From contig NZ_JAERMU010000001.1 in the NCBI RefSeq assembly GCF_016756775.1, forward strand, positions 62,001-126,000: DNA of 64,000 bases. The letters run 5' to 3'. Position numbers and translations under genes: made by a program. Under the pieces are notes generated by a model. It saw nothing but the letters and a program-made list of their open reading frames with translations. It searched no databases and had not been told where the DNA came from. This document shows, one piece after another, positions 30,191-39,224 of this stretch; within the stretch, counting starts at the first letter, position 1, and each line of letters starts with the position of its first letter. The stretch comes from Dryocola clanedunensis subsp. sulfonylureivorans (lineage in GTDB: Bacteria; Pseudomonadota; Gammaproteobacteria; Enterobacterales; Enterobacteriaceae).

Positions 30191-31756
30191 ATGGAAATGT
30201 CCACAGGTCGTGCGCTATATCGGAACTTTCTTGGCCAGTCACCTGACTGGTACAAAATGGCAATTGTTGCTTTTCTGATCGTCAACCCACTGGTGTTCTG
30301 GTACGTCAGCCCTTTCGTTGCCGGATGGATGCTGGTTGCCGAGTTTATCTTCACCCTTGCGATGGCGCTGAAGTGTTATCCACTGCTGCCCGGCGGCCTG
30401 CTCGCTATTGAGGCGGTACTTGTCGGCATGACCAGTGCGGAAAACGTCCGCCATGAAGTGGCTAACAATCTTGAGGTGCTGCTGCTGCTGATCTTTATGG
30501 TTGCCGGCATCTACTTTATGAAACAGCTCCTGCTGCTGGTGTTCACCAAGCTACTGCTGGGCATTCGCTCAAAAATGCTGCTTTCGCTGGCATTCTGTGT
30601 CGCCGCGGCTTTTCTTTCCGCCTTCCTGGATGCGCTGACGGTTGTCGCCGTAGTGATAAGCGTGGCGGTCGGCTTTTACGGTATCTATCACCGTGTAGCT
30701 TCCAATAACGGTGATGACGGCGATATCCTGGATGACAGCCAGCTGGAAACTGACGGCCGCTCCATCCTTGAACAATTTCGGGCCTTTTTACGCAGCCTGA
30801 TGATGCACGCGGGGGTAGGAACGGCTTTAGGTGGCGTTATGACGATGGTGGGAGAGCCGCAGAATTTGATCATCGCCAAGAACGCTGGCTGGCATTTTGG
30901 CGAGTTCCTGCTGCGCATGGCTCCGGTCACCCTCCCGGTACTGGTTTGTGGCCTGCTGACCTGCCTGCTGCTCGAATACACCAAAATTCTGGGATATGGC
31001 GCGGAGCTGCCGGAAAAAGTACGCACCATTCTGAAAGATTACGACACCCAAAGCGCCAAAAAACGCAGCAAGCAGGAGACGGTCAGGCTGGTGATTCAGG
31101 CGCTGATCGGCATCTGGCTGGTCATTGCGCTGGCATTGCATCTGGCGGAAGTGGGTCTGATTGGCCTGTCAGTGATTATTTTCGCCACCGCGTTATGTGG
31201 GGTGACGGATGAACATGCTATTGGTAAAGCGTTTACCGAAGCCCTGCCTTTCACGGCCTTGCTGACCGTGTTCTTCGCGGTGGTCGCCGTTATTATCGAT
31301 CAGCATCTCTTCACTCCTGTTATCCACTTCGTATTACAGGCCGAGCCTCATGCTCAGCTCTCGCTCTTTTATCTGTTTAACGGCGTGCTGTCGTCCATTT
31401 CTGACAATGTCTTTGTCGGCACGGTGTACATCAACGAGACGAGAAATGCACTGCAAAGCGGCATCATCGACCTTAAACAGTTTGAGCTGCTGGCGGTGGC
31501 GATTAATACCGGTACTAACCTGCCCTCCGTTGCGACACCGAACGGTCAGGCCGCGTTTCTGTTCCTGTTGACCTCCGCGCTGGCACCGCTTATCAGGCTC
31601 TCTTATGGCCGTATGGTGTTAATGGCGCTGCCTTACACTATTGTGCTGACGCTGGTCGGCCTGCTGTGCGTTGAGTACACCTTGCAGCCTGCTACCGAGT
31701 GGATGCTGCATGCGGGATGGATTACCCCTTCCACGCTTAGCGAGCTGACACACTAA
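30191..31756 (+). CDS. nhaB: Na+/H+ antiporter NhaB
   Basis: 521 residues (E. coli 513), about 12 transmembrane helices. It exports Na+ for H+ across the inner membrane. Recognisable stretches are [54 protein letters not shown] and [17 protein letters not shown]. An AGGAGTAAGG element lies upstream of the ATG. The gene is divergent from fadR as in E. coli. The C-terminus is slightly longer (ending [10 protein letters not shown]). Confidence 0.96.
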   Translation: MEMSTGRALYRNFLGQSPDWYKMAIVAFLIVNPLVFWYVSPFVAGWMLVAEFIFTLAMALKCYPLLPGGLLAIEAVLVGMTSAENVRHEVANNLEVLLLLIFMVAGIYFMKQLLLLVFTKLLLGIRSKMLLSLAFCVAAAFLSAFLDALTVVAVVISVAVGFYGIYHRVASNNGDDGDILDDSQLETDGRSILEQFRAFLRSLMMHAGVGTALGGVMTMVGEPQNLIIAKNAGWHFGEFLLRMAPVTLPVLVCGLLTCLLLEYTKILGYGAELPEKVRTILKDYDTQSAKKRSKQETVRLVIQALIGIWLVIALALHLAEVGLIGLSVIIFATALCGVTDEHAIGKAFTEALPFTALLTVFFAVVAVIIDQHLFTPVIHFVLQAEPHAQLSLFYLFNGVLSSISDNVFVGTVYINETRNALQSGIIDLKQFELLAVAINTGTNLPSVATPNGQAAFLFLLTSALAPLIRLSYGRMVLMALPYTIVLTLVGLLCVEYTLQPATEWMLHAGWITPSTLSELTH

Positions 31757-31762
31757 GATCGC

Positions 31763-31788
31763 GCAGAGGACAGTGAACTGTCCTCTGC
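31763..31788. terminator. Hairpin after nhaB, left copy
   Basis: Perfect 12-bp stem, GCAGAGGACAGT (31763-31774) and its complement (31777-31788), separated by GA. It lies 7 bases after the nhaB stop. Twenty-two of 23 bases (31765-31787) recur at 31929-31951, on the other side of the intergenic repeat. Confidence 0.65.
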
Positions 31789-31928
31789 AGACTGATGACA
31801 GACCTAAAGCGAATGCGTTTCGCAAAGATCTCACCGAATAAATAACAAGGAAAATCAATTCATTGATTTTCGCCTGCTTATCACAAAGAAGGAAAAACCA
31901 CGCTTTTTCCTTCTTTGTCAGCAATCTG
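31788..31928 (-). repeat. Structured intergenic repeat, copy A (after nhaB)
   Basis: About 140 bases nearly identical, in reverse complement, to 58944-59076. It begins CAGACTGATGA. It contains a palindrome at 31850-31871 (GAAAATCAAT, TC, ATTGATTTTC) and a 13-bp A/T-type hairpin (AAAGAAGGAAAAA, CCACGC, TTTTTCCTTCTTT) at about 31884-31915. It is flanked on both sides by near-identical copies of the nhaB hairpin (31765-31787 and 31929-31951). A leftward frame through it encodes IFLVIYSVRSLRN, also encoded in copy B, but I regard this as a by-product of DNA identity. It does not resemble REP or ERIC as I know them. Confidence 0.85.
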
Positions 31929-31951
31929 AGAGGACAGTGAATTGTCCTCTG
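31929..31951. terminator. Hairpin after copy A, right copy
   Basis: 8-bp stem AGAGGACA / TGTCCTCT with a 6-base loop. It repeats 22 of 23 bases of the hairpin directly after nhaB. It probably arose by duplication of that hairpin around the repeat. Confidence 0.6.
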
Positions 31952-32067
31952 TCACTCAGTTGCCTGATTACTATCCTAAATAACCGATATTTTTTCCGCT
32001 TCTACTGGCGCAAAAATCGAATTGGTTTACACTGCCGAATCACCGCAAGTTGTAGGGAAAACAGATT

Positions 32068-32598
32068 ATGTTGCGATATTTAAACCAATGCTCCCGTGGG
32101 CGTGGTGCCTGGCTGCTGCTGGCTTTCACCGCTTTTGCTCTGGAGATGGTGGCGCTATGGTTCCAGCATGTCATGATGCTGAAGCCGTGTGTAATGTGTA
32201 TTTACGAGCGCTGTGCCCTGTTTGGGATTATGGGCGCAGGGTTGGTAGGCGCGATGGCACCCAAATCGCCTCTGCGCTACGGCGCGCTGGCCATCTGGCT
32301 TTATAGCGCAGGGAAAGGCGTACAGCTGACCTGGGAACATACGATGCTGCAGCTGCATCCGTCCCCGTTCGTCACCTGTGATTTTGCAGCTCGTTTCCCG
32401 TCGTGGCTACCGCTGAATAAATGGCTGCCGCAGGTCTTCGTGGCCACGGGCGACTGCTCCGTTCGCCAGTGGGAGTTTCTCTCCCTGGATATGGTGCAGT
32501 GGCTGTTAGGGATCTTCGCCGTCTTCCTGGTTATCGCCGTGCTGGTGCTGATTGCGCAGCCTTTAAAACCAAAACGTCGCGATCTGTTTGGCCGCTAA
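32068..32598 (+). CDS. dsbB: Disulfide bond formation protein B
   Basis: 176 residues, four transmembrane helices. It reoxidises periplasmic DsbA and passes electrons to quinones. The two redox Cys pairs are in the positions known for E. coli: Cys41-Cys44 (KPCVMC) and Cys104 / Cys130 ([15 protein letters not shown]). TAGGGA precedes the ATG. It follows nhaB in the same direction, but the 311-base gap with hairpins makes it a separate unit. E. coli carries umuDC beyond dsbB; here it is absent. Confidence 0.97.
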   Translation: MLRYLNQCSRGRGAWLLLAFTAFALEMVALWFQHVMMLKPCVMCIYERCALFGIMGAGLVGAMAPKSPLRYGALAIWLYSAGKGVQLTWEHTMLQLHPSPFVTCDFAARFPSWLPLNKWLPQVFVATGDCSVRQWEFLSLDMVQWLLGIFAVFLVIAVLVLIAQPLKPKRRDLFGR

Positions 32599-32616
32599 GG
32601 GCTGAACCGCAGGCAT

Positions 32617-32643
32617 AAAAAAACCCGCTTCGGCGGGTTTTTT
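32617..32643. terminator. Bidirectional terminator between dsbB and the yoaF-like gene
   Basis: Stem ACCCGC / GCGGGT closed by a TTCG tetraloop and flanked by seven A and six T residues. It is a strong intrinsic terminator in both directions. Confidence 0.92.
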
Positions 32644-32647
32644 ATTA

Positions 32648-32884
32648 TTAGTGGTCGCGACGATAGAGCATCCATTCGTCGATTCGTTCACCGCTCGGCA
32701 GCAAACAATCTGCGCGCTCACCTGTATCTGTTTTCACTCGCATTAGCTTGCCGCCCCGATCCTGGCAGTAAACCGCGGCTGGGTTCGGCTTGCCGATAAC
32801 CTCAGGGGGTTTTGGCGCATAGGGTTCAGGCGACGAGCAGCCGCTGAGTATTAGCGTTCCGAGCAGTAATGTTAGTTTATTCAT
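32648..32884 (-). CDS. YoaF-like DUF333 outer-membrane lipoprotein
   Basis: About 78 residues. Lipobox LILSGC with Ser after the Cys, then a proline-rich stretch (EPYAPKPPEV) and the DUF333 motif NPAAVYCQDRGGKLMRV...GERADCLLPSGERIDEWMLYRRDH. It resembles E. coli YoaF along its length, but the location differs (I recall yoaF near yeaP). Two ATG codons are adjacent; GGAGG is four bases from the one at 32884 and one base from that at 32887. Function unknown; DUF333 proteins are often linked to protease-inhibitor-like or heat-stress lipoproteins. Confidence 0.8.
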   Translation of the reverse strand: MNKLTLLLGTLILSGCSSPEPYAPKPPEVIGKPNPAAVYCQDRGGKLMRVKTDTGERADCLLPSGERIDEWMLYRRDH

Positions 32885-33229
32885 CATCCCTCCGTTAAGG
32901 AGGTCGATGTTAACAGTGCAGGCGCAGGAAAAGCAAAACCAGCGGGATTTGGGACGTTTAGCGAGCAGCTACGTTATGTTGATGAATCGCACTCATCGGA
33001 CGATGAAGAAGATGCATCCCTGTTTTACAGAAGATACAAACAGCGCCATAGGGATTTGTTTCTCGGACGTCGTACGGGGAGGTGCGATACTGTGAACCGC
33101 CACAAGACGGACACTTAAATGTTAAGTACTGGATAAAGACCTACTTTTATTTGTTATTGAAAGAACACCGTATCACAAAATTTGTGTTTTGTACTATTTA
33201 TTTTGGCGTTCTTTTACGACTCTGGCGGC
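32885..33229. other. Intergenic region between the yoaF-like gene and ycgN
   Basis: About 345 bases with no gene I can support. In E. coli K-12 umuDC and hlyE lie in this general interval; no trace of either is visible. A rightward frame at 32907-33095 has no family similarity. The part near 33150-33215 is A/T rich. Confidence 0.4.
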
Positions 33230-33676
33230 TTAGTCTGCCCACTCAGGTTTGTTGAGGATATGATCCTGCCAGTCCTGCACTTCCGTCTCTTTTACCGCGA
33301 TATGTCGCACCGAAATGCGTTCGCCGTGCATGGCTGCTTTTGACCCGGTCAGCAGCGGATGCCACTGCGGCAAGTCTTTTCCTTCAGCCAGCAAACGGTA
33401 CGCGCAGGTGTGCGGCAACCATTCGAAGGTCGGCAGGTTGTCACGGGTGAGCTTGATGCAGTCTGGTTCATATTCGAAGCGACGGGCATAATTCCGGCAC
33501 TGGCAGGTCTTAATATTCAGCTGTTTGCACGCGACGTTGGTGAAATAGATTTCATCCGTATCTTCGTCCATCAGCTTGTGCAGGCAGCACTGGCCACAGC
33601 CATCACAAAGTGATTCCCACTCTGTATCGCTCATTTCATCGAGTGTTTTACTCTGCCAGAAAGGTACCTGTGTCAT
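33230..33676 (-). CDS. ycgN: YcgN, UPF0260 / YkgJ-type cysteine cluster protein
   Basis: About 148 residues, close to E. coli YcgN. Cys-rich motif [18 protein letters not shown], with more Cys in [20 protein letters not shown] and EPDCIKLT, suggests a bound metal (zinc or iron). The start is the ATG at 33676 ([17 protein letters not shown]); the longer frame to 33706 begins at a GTG set too close to AAGG. Biochemical role not established. Confidence 0.92.
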   Translation of the reverse strand: MTQVPFWQSKTLDEMSDTEWESLCDGCGQCCLHKLMDEDTDEIYFTNVACKQLNIKTCQCRNYARRFEYEPDCIKLTRDNLPTFEWLPHTCAYRLLAEGKDLPQWHPLLTGSKAAMHGERISVRHIAVKETEVQDWQDHILNKPEWAD

Positions 33677-33764
33677 GATTGTGCCCGCATTTAAAATAAG
33701 CTGCACCTTATAAACGCTGTGGGATAAAGATGCAAGTAATGCCGCCTTAGGGCGGCAAATTTCA

Positions 33765-34424
33765 TTATAGTACGCGGGTGGAGAGACTCCGGCCGTCGAA
33801 GCTCAGTTCGAGGTTATCACCGCTTGCCAGCGGTCCTACGCCTTCCGGGGTACCGGTCAGGATGACATCGCCAGCTCGCAGGGTGAAGAAGCGGCTCATG
33901 TAAGCAATCAGCGGCGCAATTTTGTGGATCATGTCAGAGGTTGAACCCTGCTGACGGATCTCACCGTTGATTTTCAGGGAGAGCTCGGTGTTTTGCGCAT
34001 CGGCGGTAAACTCTGCGGCGGGAATAAAACCTGAAATCGGGCAGGAGTTATCAAAGCCTTTTGCTTTTTCCCACGGCTGCCCTGCTTTCTTGAGCTTGCC
34101 CTGCAGGTCACGCAGGGTGAGATCGAGCGCCACACCGTAGCCAGCAATCGCCTTGACCACATGCTCCTCGCTTGCCTGCCTGAGGGTGGCACCGATCAGG
34201 ATTGCCAGCTCGACTTCGTGATGCACGGAACCCAGCCCCTGCGGCAGCGCCAGCGGCTGGCGAATATCGCACAGCGCGCTCTCGGGCTTGATGAACAGCA
34301 CCGGCTCTTCCGGCGTTGCGCTGCCCATCTCTTTAATATGCTTCGCGTAGTTACTGCCCACGCACACTACTTTGCTGACCGGAAAATCCAGCAGCGCACC
34401 CTGCCAGTTATGATGTTGATACAT
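33765..34424 (-). CDS. ycgM: Fumarylacetoacetate hydrolase-family protein YcgM
   Basis: 219 residues, same length as E. coli YcgM. FAH fold with metal ligands expected in [12 protein letters not shown] and the nearby Asp ([10 protein letters not shown]). Other family stretches are [15 protein letters not shown] and [12 protein letters not shown]. The start is the ATG at 34424 behind GAGGAAAGG; the upstream extension to 34487 is not used. Relatives act on acylpyruvates or oxaloacetate-like compounds; the exact substrate here cannot be read from sequence. It lies about 90 bases upstream of ycgN on the same strand. Confidence 0.93.
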   Translation of the reverse strand: MYQHHNWQGALLDFPVSKVVCVGSNYAKHIKEMGSATPEEPVLFIKPESALCDIRQPLALPQGLGSVHHEVELAILIGATLRQASEEHVVKAIAGYGVALDLTLRDLQGKLKKAGQPWEKAKGFDNSCPISGFIPAAEFTADAQNTELSLKINGEIRQQGSTSDMIHKIAPLIAYMSRFFTLRAGDVILTGTPEGVGPLASGDNLELSFDGRSLSTRVL

Positions 34425-34517
34425 GCCTTTCCTCTGCGTCGTTGTGTTAACTGCATCTGATACTAGATAAAAAAATCCCCGGTGCATACCGGGGAGTGTT
34501 TGTTGTTGTGTGGGGGT

Positions 34518-35594
34518 TTACTTAACGATGGCGTCTGCCATGGTGCCGATGCTAATCGCGAAGTAGTACGAACGGTTCCAGCGCATGATGGTGCGGAAAT
34601 TGTTGTAGACCAGGAACGAGCGGGCCTGATTGTCGTCCGGCGTGATAATCCATGCGCGTTCTGTAGACGCAGGCAGCAATAAACCATCCGGGAGCGTTAC
34701 GCCAAGCTTCTGCCATTGCGACACGGTTTTACCCTGCGACGTTTTCGTTCCGGCAAGGCCTGAATTAAATCCTGCTGGCAGTTTCACTTCCATGCCCCAG
34801 GTTCCACCTGCCTGCCACCCTTCTTTTGCCAGATAGTTGGCCGTAGAGGCAAACACATCGCTGGTGTTGTTCCAGATATCAATCTTGCCATCGCCGTCGC
34901 CGTCTTTGCCGTAGCGCAGATAGGAGCTTGGCATGAACTGGTTCTGGCCCATAGCGCCGGCCCACGACCCTTTCAGCTGGTCGGCGGCGGCATGGCCCTG
35001 GTCGATAATTTTCAGCGATGCCATCAGCTCTTTAGTAAAGAAAGCCTCGCGTCGCCCTTCGAAGGCCAGAGTAGAAAGCGCGGAGACAATATCTTCTTTG
35101 CCCTGAATTTTGCCAAACTGACTCTCCATCGCCCACAGCGCAACGATGTAGTTGGCCTGCACGCCAGTTTGCGCGCTGACCGAGGCCAGTTCCGCCTGGT
35201 GCTGTTTATACAGCTCTCTTGCCCTATCTATCTTCGCCTGGGTAATGACACGAGAGAGGTAATCATCAAGGGTCACTTTTTTCTCAAGCTGGTTCTGGTC
35301 AGATTTGATGACCCGGTCAACAAAATGCACGTTGGCAAAGGCGGCAGTGATAGTCGCATCGCTGATGCCCTGGGCTTTCGCCTGCTGCTTAAGCTGTTCT
35401 ACATAGCCCGGAAACTCCGCCGGATCCCGGCCCTGAGCGGCAAGTGTAGAAGCACTACTGTTGGTTGAGGAAGCCTGCGGCTGTGCGGCAACGGTCTGCG
35501 CGGCGGGAGCTACCGCCTCCGCGTTGGGGGATTTTGCCGCGCAGCTGGCAAGCAATAACGTACTGGCGGTTAAACAGATTGCTGAATTTTTCAT
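34518..35594 (-). CDS. MltB-type lytic murein transglycosylase, lipoprotein
   Basis: 358 residues. Signal with lipobox LLASC (Cys18), a low-complexity Ala/Gln/Ser linker to about residue 55, then a family 3 lytic transglycosylase domain. The catalytic Glu157 lies in YIVALWAMESQFGKIQG. Other motifs are GSWAGAMGQNQFMPSSYLRYG and DGDGDGKIDIWNNTSDVFAS. The C-terminal part (YNNFRTIMRWNRSYYFAISIG) is typical. It cleaves glycan strands with 1,6-anhydro ends. It is not at this place in E. coli K-12 and sits between ycgM and ycgL-min. MltB itself is a second possible name, but mltB lies elsewhere in E. coli. Confidence 0.9.
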   Translation of the reverse strand: MKNSAICLTASTLLLASCAAKSPNAEAVAPAAQTVAAQPQASSTNSSASTLAAQGRDPAEFPGYVEQLKQQAKAQGISDATITAAFANVHFVDRVIKSDQNQLEKKVTLDDYLSRVITQAKIDRARELYKQHQAELASVSAQTGVQANYIVALWAMESQFGKIQGKEDIVSALSTLAFEGRREAFFTKELMASLKIIDQGHAAADQLKGSWAGAMGQNQFMPSSYLRYGKDGDGDGKIDIWNNTSDVFASTANYLAKEGWQAGGTWGMEVKLPAGFNSGLAGTKTSQGKTVSQWQKLGVTLPDGLLLPASTERAWIITPDDNQARSFLVYNNFRTIMRWNRSYYFAISIGTMADAIVK

Positions 35595-35675
35595 CTACCC
35601 TCTCGGATGAATCTGAAGTTACTGCTGTTATCTTCACCTTTTAGGTATAGAAAAGATTTGCCGCGAATCCGAAAG

Positions 35676-35951
35676 TTATTTTTTCGGATCTTTCTCGAGA
35701 TGCATTTTTAACAAACTTTCCGGCGGCGGAGGCAGCTGTAAATAATAGCCCTCTTCTTTAAGTGCCAGCTTCACTTTATCAAAGTCTGCATTCGCGAGTT
35801 TTTTACTCCCATCAAGGGGTAATACCATCACAAGAGTCGGCAGGCCAAACCCTTTCATCAATTCTTCGGGCACCCTGGAGAAATCGTCTTTTTTTTCGAC
35901 ATAAAGATAAGTCTGGTCACGTTTGCTACTTCTGTAGATCACACAAAACAT
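35676..35951 (-). CDS. ycgL: YcgL-family protein
   Basis: 91 residues. Nearly identical N-terminal half to E. coli YcgL ([36 protein letters not shown] is split here by position: residues 1-36), then [18 protein letters not shown] and [17 protein letters not shown]. The start is the ATG at 35951; the upstream extension to 35999 lacks similarity. It is divergent from minC, with a 127-base gap. Small cytoplasmic protein of unknown activity. Confidence 0.93.
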   Translation of the reverse strand: MFCVIYRSSKRDQTYLYVEKKDDFSRVPEELMKGFGLPTLVMVLPLDGSKKLANADFDKVKLALKEEGYYLQLPPPPESLLKMHLEKDPKK

Positions 35952-36078
35952 TTTTTTTACTCTATTTTCGCCGGATGGTGGCTTGCCTGAATATAACACT
36001 GACTATACCATGCTTAATGTACTTCGGAATATCGTCCCACAAGCCGTGGGGATTGAAACTGAATTGAGTAAGGCCAGG

Positions 36079-36789
36079 ATGTCAAACACGCCAATCGAGT
36101 TAAAAGGCAGCAGTTTTACCTTGTCAGTGGTTCACTTGCATGATGCACAACCCGAAATCATCCGCCAGGCTTTGCAGGATAAAATAGCCCAGGCGCCGGC
36201 CTTTTTAAAAAACGCCCCGGTTGTCGTCAACGTAGCCAGCCTCGATGGGTCCGTGAACTGGAAAAAAGTCCAGCAGGCGGTCATTTCAACGGGTTTACGC
36301 GTTGTGGGCATCAGCGGCTGTAAAGATGAAGCGCTGAAAGCTGAAATTGAACGTGCAGGTCTGCCGCTGCTGTCTGAAGGGAAAGAGAAAGCCCCTCGTT
36401 CGGCGAAGGTCATTGCCCCTGAACCGGTAGTGATTGAAGCGCCAATTGCAACGCCGGTCACAAAAACGCGTTTGATTGATACCCCGGTTCGTTCCGGACA
36501 GCGCATTTATGCACCACACTGTGATTTGATTGTCACCAATCACGTCAGTGCCGGTGCAGAACTTATCGCCGATGGTAATATTCACATCTACGGCATGATG
36601 CGTGGCCGTGCACTGGCGGGTGCCGATGGCTCTCGTGATGCACAAATATTTTGCACAAACCTGGTAGCTGAGCTGGTCTCAATAGCCGGTGTTTACTGGC
36701 TGAGCGATCAAATACCAGCCGACTATTATGGGAAAGCGGCGCGTCTGAGTCTTGCAGGCGGAGCGCTCTCCGTTCAACCTTTGAATTAA
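36079..36789 (+). CDS. minC: Septum site-determining protein MinC
   Basis: 236 residues. Inhibitor of FtsZ polymerisation, kept at the poles by MinD. The N-terminal FtsZ-binding domain ([20 protein letters not shown]) is joined by an Ala/Pro linker (about 112-130) to the C-terminal beta-helix ([35 protein letters not shown]) that binds MinD. GGCCAGG precedes the ATG at 36079; an in-frame extension to 35983 has no similarity. First gene of minCDE. Confidence 0.97.
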   Translation: MSNTPIELKGSSFTLSVVHLHDAQPEIIRQALQDKIAQAPAFLKNAPVVVNVASLDGSVNWKKVQQAVISTGLRVVGISGCKDEALKAEIERAGLPLLSEGKEKAPRSAKVIAPEPVVIEAPIATPVTKTRLIDTPVRSGQRIYAPHCDLIVTNHVSAGAELIADGNIHIYGMMRGRALAGADGSRDAQIFCTNLVAELVSIAGVYWLSDQIPADYYGKAARLSLAGGALSVQPLN

Positions 36790-36813
36790 GCCCTTTTAAC
36801 AAGGAAATCCTTT

Positions 36814-37626
36814 ATGGCACGCATTATTGTTGTTACATCGGGTAAAGGGGGCGTCGGTAAGACCACGTCCAGCGCGGCCATCGCTACGGGCCTCGCCCAG
36901 AAGGGAAGGAAAACTGTCGTTATCGATTTCGACATCGGCCTGCGTAACCTGGATCTGATCATGGGCTGTGAACGCCGCGTGGTGTACGATTTCGTTAACG
37001 TCATTCAGGGCGATGCCACATTAAACCAGGCTTTGATTCGTGATAAGCGCACCGAGCAGCTCTATATTCTGCCCGCTTCGCAGACCCGCGATAAAGACGC
37101 ATTAACACGTGATGGCGTGGCAAAAGTGCTCGAAGACCTGAAAAATATGGACTTCGAGTTTATCGTTTGTGACTCCCCGGCCGGTATTGAAACGGGTGCC
37201 CTGATGGCGCTCTATTTTGCCGATGAAGCCATTATTACCACCAACCCGGAAGTCTCGTCCGTCCGTGACTCTGACCGTATCCTCGGCATTCTGTCTTCGA
37301 AGTCTCGCCGCGCTGAAAATGGTGAAGATCCGATTAAAGAACATCTGCTGCTCACCCGCTACAACCCGGGACGTGTTACCCGTGGTGATATGCTGAGCAT
37401 GGAAGACGTGCTGGAGATCCTGCGTATTCCGCTGGTTGGCGTGATCCCGGAAGATCAGTCTGTTCTTCGTGCCTCAAACCAGGGTGAGCCAGTGATCCTC
37501 GATGCGGAAGCAGACGCGGGCCAGGCCTATGCAGATACCGTTGAACGCCTTCTCGGAGAAGAACGTCCTTTCCGCTTCATAGAAGAAGAGAAGAAAGGTT
37601 TCCTCAAACGCCTGTTCGGAGGATAA
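36814..37626 (+). CDS. minD: Septum site-determining ATPase MinD
   Basis: 270 residues, deviant Walker A ATPase (TSGKGGVGKTTSS, signature Lys11 and Lys16). The C-terminal amphipathic helix (KGFLKRLFGG) binds the membrane in the ATP form. MinD recruits MinC and is released by MinE, giving pole-to-pole oscillation. AAGGAAATCC lies before the ATG. 24 bases after minC and 3 bases before minE. Confidence 0.98.
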   Translation: MARIIVVTSGKGGVGKTTSSAAIATGLAQKGRKTVVIDFDIGLRNLDLIMGCERRVVYDFVNVIQGDATLNQALIRDKRTEQLYILPASQTRDKDALTRDGVAKVLEDLKNMDFEFIVCDSPAGIETGALMALYFADEAIITTNPEVSSVRDSDRILGILSSKSRRAENGEDPIKEHLLLTRYNPGRVTRGDMLSMEDVLEILRIPLVGVIPEDQSVLRASNQGEPVILDAEADAGQAYADTVERLLGEERPFRFIEEEKKGFLKRLFGG

Positions 37627-37629
37627 GTT

Positions 37630-37905
37630 ATGGCATTATTAGACTTTTTTCTCTCACGGAAAAAGAACACCGCGAATATCGCGAAAGAACGCCTGCAGAT
37701 CATCGTCGCGGAGCGCCGCCGCGGTGACCGTGAGCCTCATTATCTGCCGCAGCTGAAGCGCGATATCCTCGAGGTCATTTGCAAATATGTGCAAATTGAC
37801 CCGGAAATGTTAACCGTCGTGCTGGATCAAAAAGGTGACGATATTTCCGTTCTGGAACTTAACGTCACGTTGCCAGAGGCGCAGGAAGCACCAAAGTCGG
37901 CCTGA
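37630..37905 (+). CDS. minE: Cell division topological specificity factor MinE
   Basis: 91 residues (E. coli 88). The N-terminal membrane-targeting segment [15 protein letters not shown] and the MinD-stimulating helix ([17 protein letters not shown]) are intact, followed by the C-terminal dimer domain. It stimulates MinD ATP hydrolysis and restricts MinC to the poles. Ends ahead of a strong hairpin terminator. Confidence 0.98.
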   Translation: MALLDFFLSRKKNTANIAKERLQIIVAERRRGDREPHYLPQLKRDILEVICKYVQIDPEMLTVVLDQKGDDISVLELNVTLPEAQEAPKSA

Positions 37906-37913
37906 TAAAAACA

Positions 37914-37942
37914 AAAACCCCCTGCTAAGCTCAGGGGGTTTT
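37914..37942. terminator. minE terminator
   Basis: 11-bp stem AAAACCCCCTG / CAGGGGGTTTT with a 7-base loop, 8 bases after the minE stop. The A/T arms make it usable from rnd on the other side too. Confidence 0.92.
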
Positions 37943-37964
37943 GATTGCTGACAAAGAAGGAAAA
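37943..37964 (+). repeat. Remnant of the structured intergenic repeat (after minE)
   Basis: 22 bases starting GATTGCTGACAAAG are identical to the reverse complement of the outer end of copy A (31905-31926). They begin one base after the minE terminator stem, mirroring how copies A and B abut hairpins. The following sequence to about 38000 is only loosely similar, so this is a decayed or partial copy. Confidence 0.65.
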
Positions 37965-38052
37965 TAGTTATTTCCTGACCGTTGTTTAGCAAATCTTTAC
38001 TATTATTAAAGCAACGAAACACCCTGTAATTATATACAGCCTTCACGGCAAT

Positions 38053-39174
38053 TTAATAATCCGCCAGCAGCGTTTTTAACTTATCGCTTAATAGCTCTCC
38101 ACGCCAGCCGCTGACTAATTCAGGTAATGACGACGAGGTCTTTAATTTCCAGTGCCAGTTCAGCAACTGGTTAATTTGACGACGTGAGGCTAACAGCTCC
38201 GCGCTTAATCCGCTGGTTTCGCTGACTTCCTGTACCAGGGCTTTTATCGCCTTGAAGACTTTGCGGTAACCCGGCATGTCGACCAGATTGCTTAACGGCG
38301 CCGGCCACAGCTCTTCAGGAATGGCCTGAGCTTCCTCAACCAGAGCCACCAGCGTTTTGCCATGGTAACGAATTTCGCTGCCGCTCAACCCAAGCTTATC
38401 CAGCTCAGCCAGCGAGCCTGGCATGTAACGCGCTACCTGCCAGAGGTGCTCTTCGCGAACCACAAAGTTGACCGCCATGTCGCGCTCACGCGCCGTGCGC
38501 AGACGCCATGACGCCAGCTTTTTCAGACAGGCTAGCTGGCGGGTACGCAGCTGCCAGGCGTTGCCAATTTCGCGCCATGCTTCTTCCGGGTCCAGTACCT
38601 CTGTACGACGGCCAGCCATCAGTTTACATTCGTCCAGCGCCGCCTTCATCCACCCTGCCGCTTCCGTTTCAGCCATCAGCTTATGAGCAATTGGCAGCAA
38701 ATAGAGCACGTCAGCCGCCGCATATTCGCACTGCCGTTCGGTCAACGGGCGGGCCAGCCAGTCGGTGCGGGATTCACTCTTATCCAGAGCGATGCCGGTA
38801 TAGGACTCAACGATAGTTGCAAAGCCGCAGGAGAGCGGGCGACCGCTAAATGCGGCAAGGATCTGTGTATCGATGAAAGGGTCCGGCAGCGCACCAAATG
38901 TGTTCATAAAGACTTCCAGGTCTTCACTACCGGCATGCAGGAACTTAGTGACGCTGCGATCGGTAATCAGCGCTTTGAACGGCGACCAGTCGGTGATGGT
39001 CAGCGGATCGATAAGCGACGCTTTTTCGCCGTCATAGAGCTGGATGAGGCCAAGCTGAGGATAGTAAGTTCGCGTGCGGACAAATTCGGTGTCCAGCGCC
39101 AGCGCGGAAACCTGGCTTGCAGCGTGGCAGACTTCAGCGAGCTGCTCATCAGTAGTAATCATATGGTATGTCAA
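38053..39174 (-). CDS. rnd: Ribonuclease D
   Basis: 373 residues. DEDD-type 3'-5' exonuclease (LALDTEFVRTRTYYPQLGLIQ, HAGSEDLEVF, CEYAAADVLYLLPI) followed by HRDC domains. It trims 3' ends of tRNA precursors and other RNAs. The start is TTG at 39174, since TTG-ACA-TAC-CAT-ATG gives MTYHMITTDEQL, which aligns with E. coli Rnd; E. coli rnd also uses UUG. Upstream of the start are a GC hairpin and a run of eight U residues in the mRNA sense, a feature known from the E. coli rnd leader. Confidence 0.95.
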   Translation of the reverse strand: MTYHMITTDEQLAEVCHAASQVSALALDTEFVRTRTYYPQLGLIQLYDGEKASLIDPLTITDWSPFKALITDRSVTKFLHAGSEDLEVFMNTFGALPDPFIDTQILAAFSGRPLSCGFATIVESYTGIALDKSESRTDWLARPLTERQCEYAAADVLYLLPIAHKLMAETEAAGWMKAALDECKLMAGRRTEVLDPEEAWREIGNAWQLRTRQLACLKKLASWRLRTARERDMAVNFVVREEHLWQVARYMPGSLAELDKLGLSGSEIRYHGKTLVALVEEAQAIPEELWPAPLSNLVDMPGYRKVFKAIKALVQEVSETSGLSAELLASRRQINQLLNWHWKLKTSSSLPELVSGWRGELLSDKLKTLLADY

Positions 39175-39198
39175 ATTCGGTTCTCTTTAGTTTGCGCC

Positions 39199-39224
39199 AA
39201 AAAAAACGCCGGTAACCCGGCGTT
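39199..39224 (-). terminator. fadD terminator / rnd leader hairpin with U8 tract
   Basis: Read leftward: AACGCCGG, loop GTTA, CCGGCGTT, with the run of eight T residues overlapping the end of the stem. It ends fadD transcripts. In E. coli a hairpin plus U8 of this kind is part of the rnd 5' leader and aids rnd translation, so it may do both jobs. Confidence 0.8.

Noticed and set aside
31619-31924. Leftward frame ending in nhaB with the peptide IFLVIYSVRSLRN, also encoded at 59006 on the plus strand
   Set aside because: The peptide is shared because the underlying repeat DNA is shared. The flanking residues differ, one frame overlaps nhaB, and neither has a convincing ribosome-binding site.
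31788-31928. ERIC element or REP unit
   Set aside because: The internal sequence does not contain the ERIC core or REP cores that I know, although its size is similar to ERIC.
32907-33095. Small rightward frame of 62 codons after the yoaF-like gene
   Set aside because: No recognisable similarity and no clear ribosome-binding site; composition not different from intergenic DNA.
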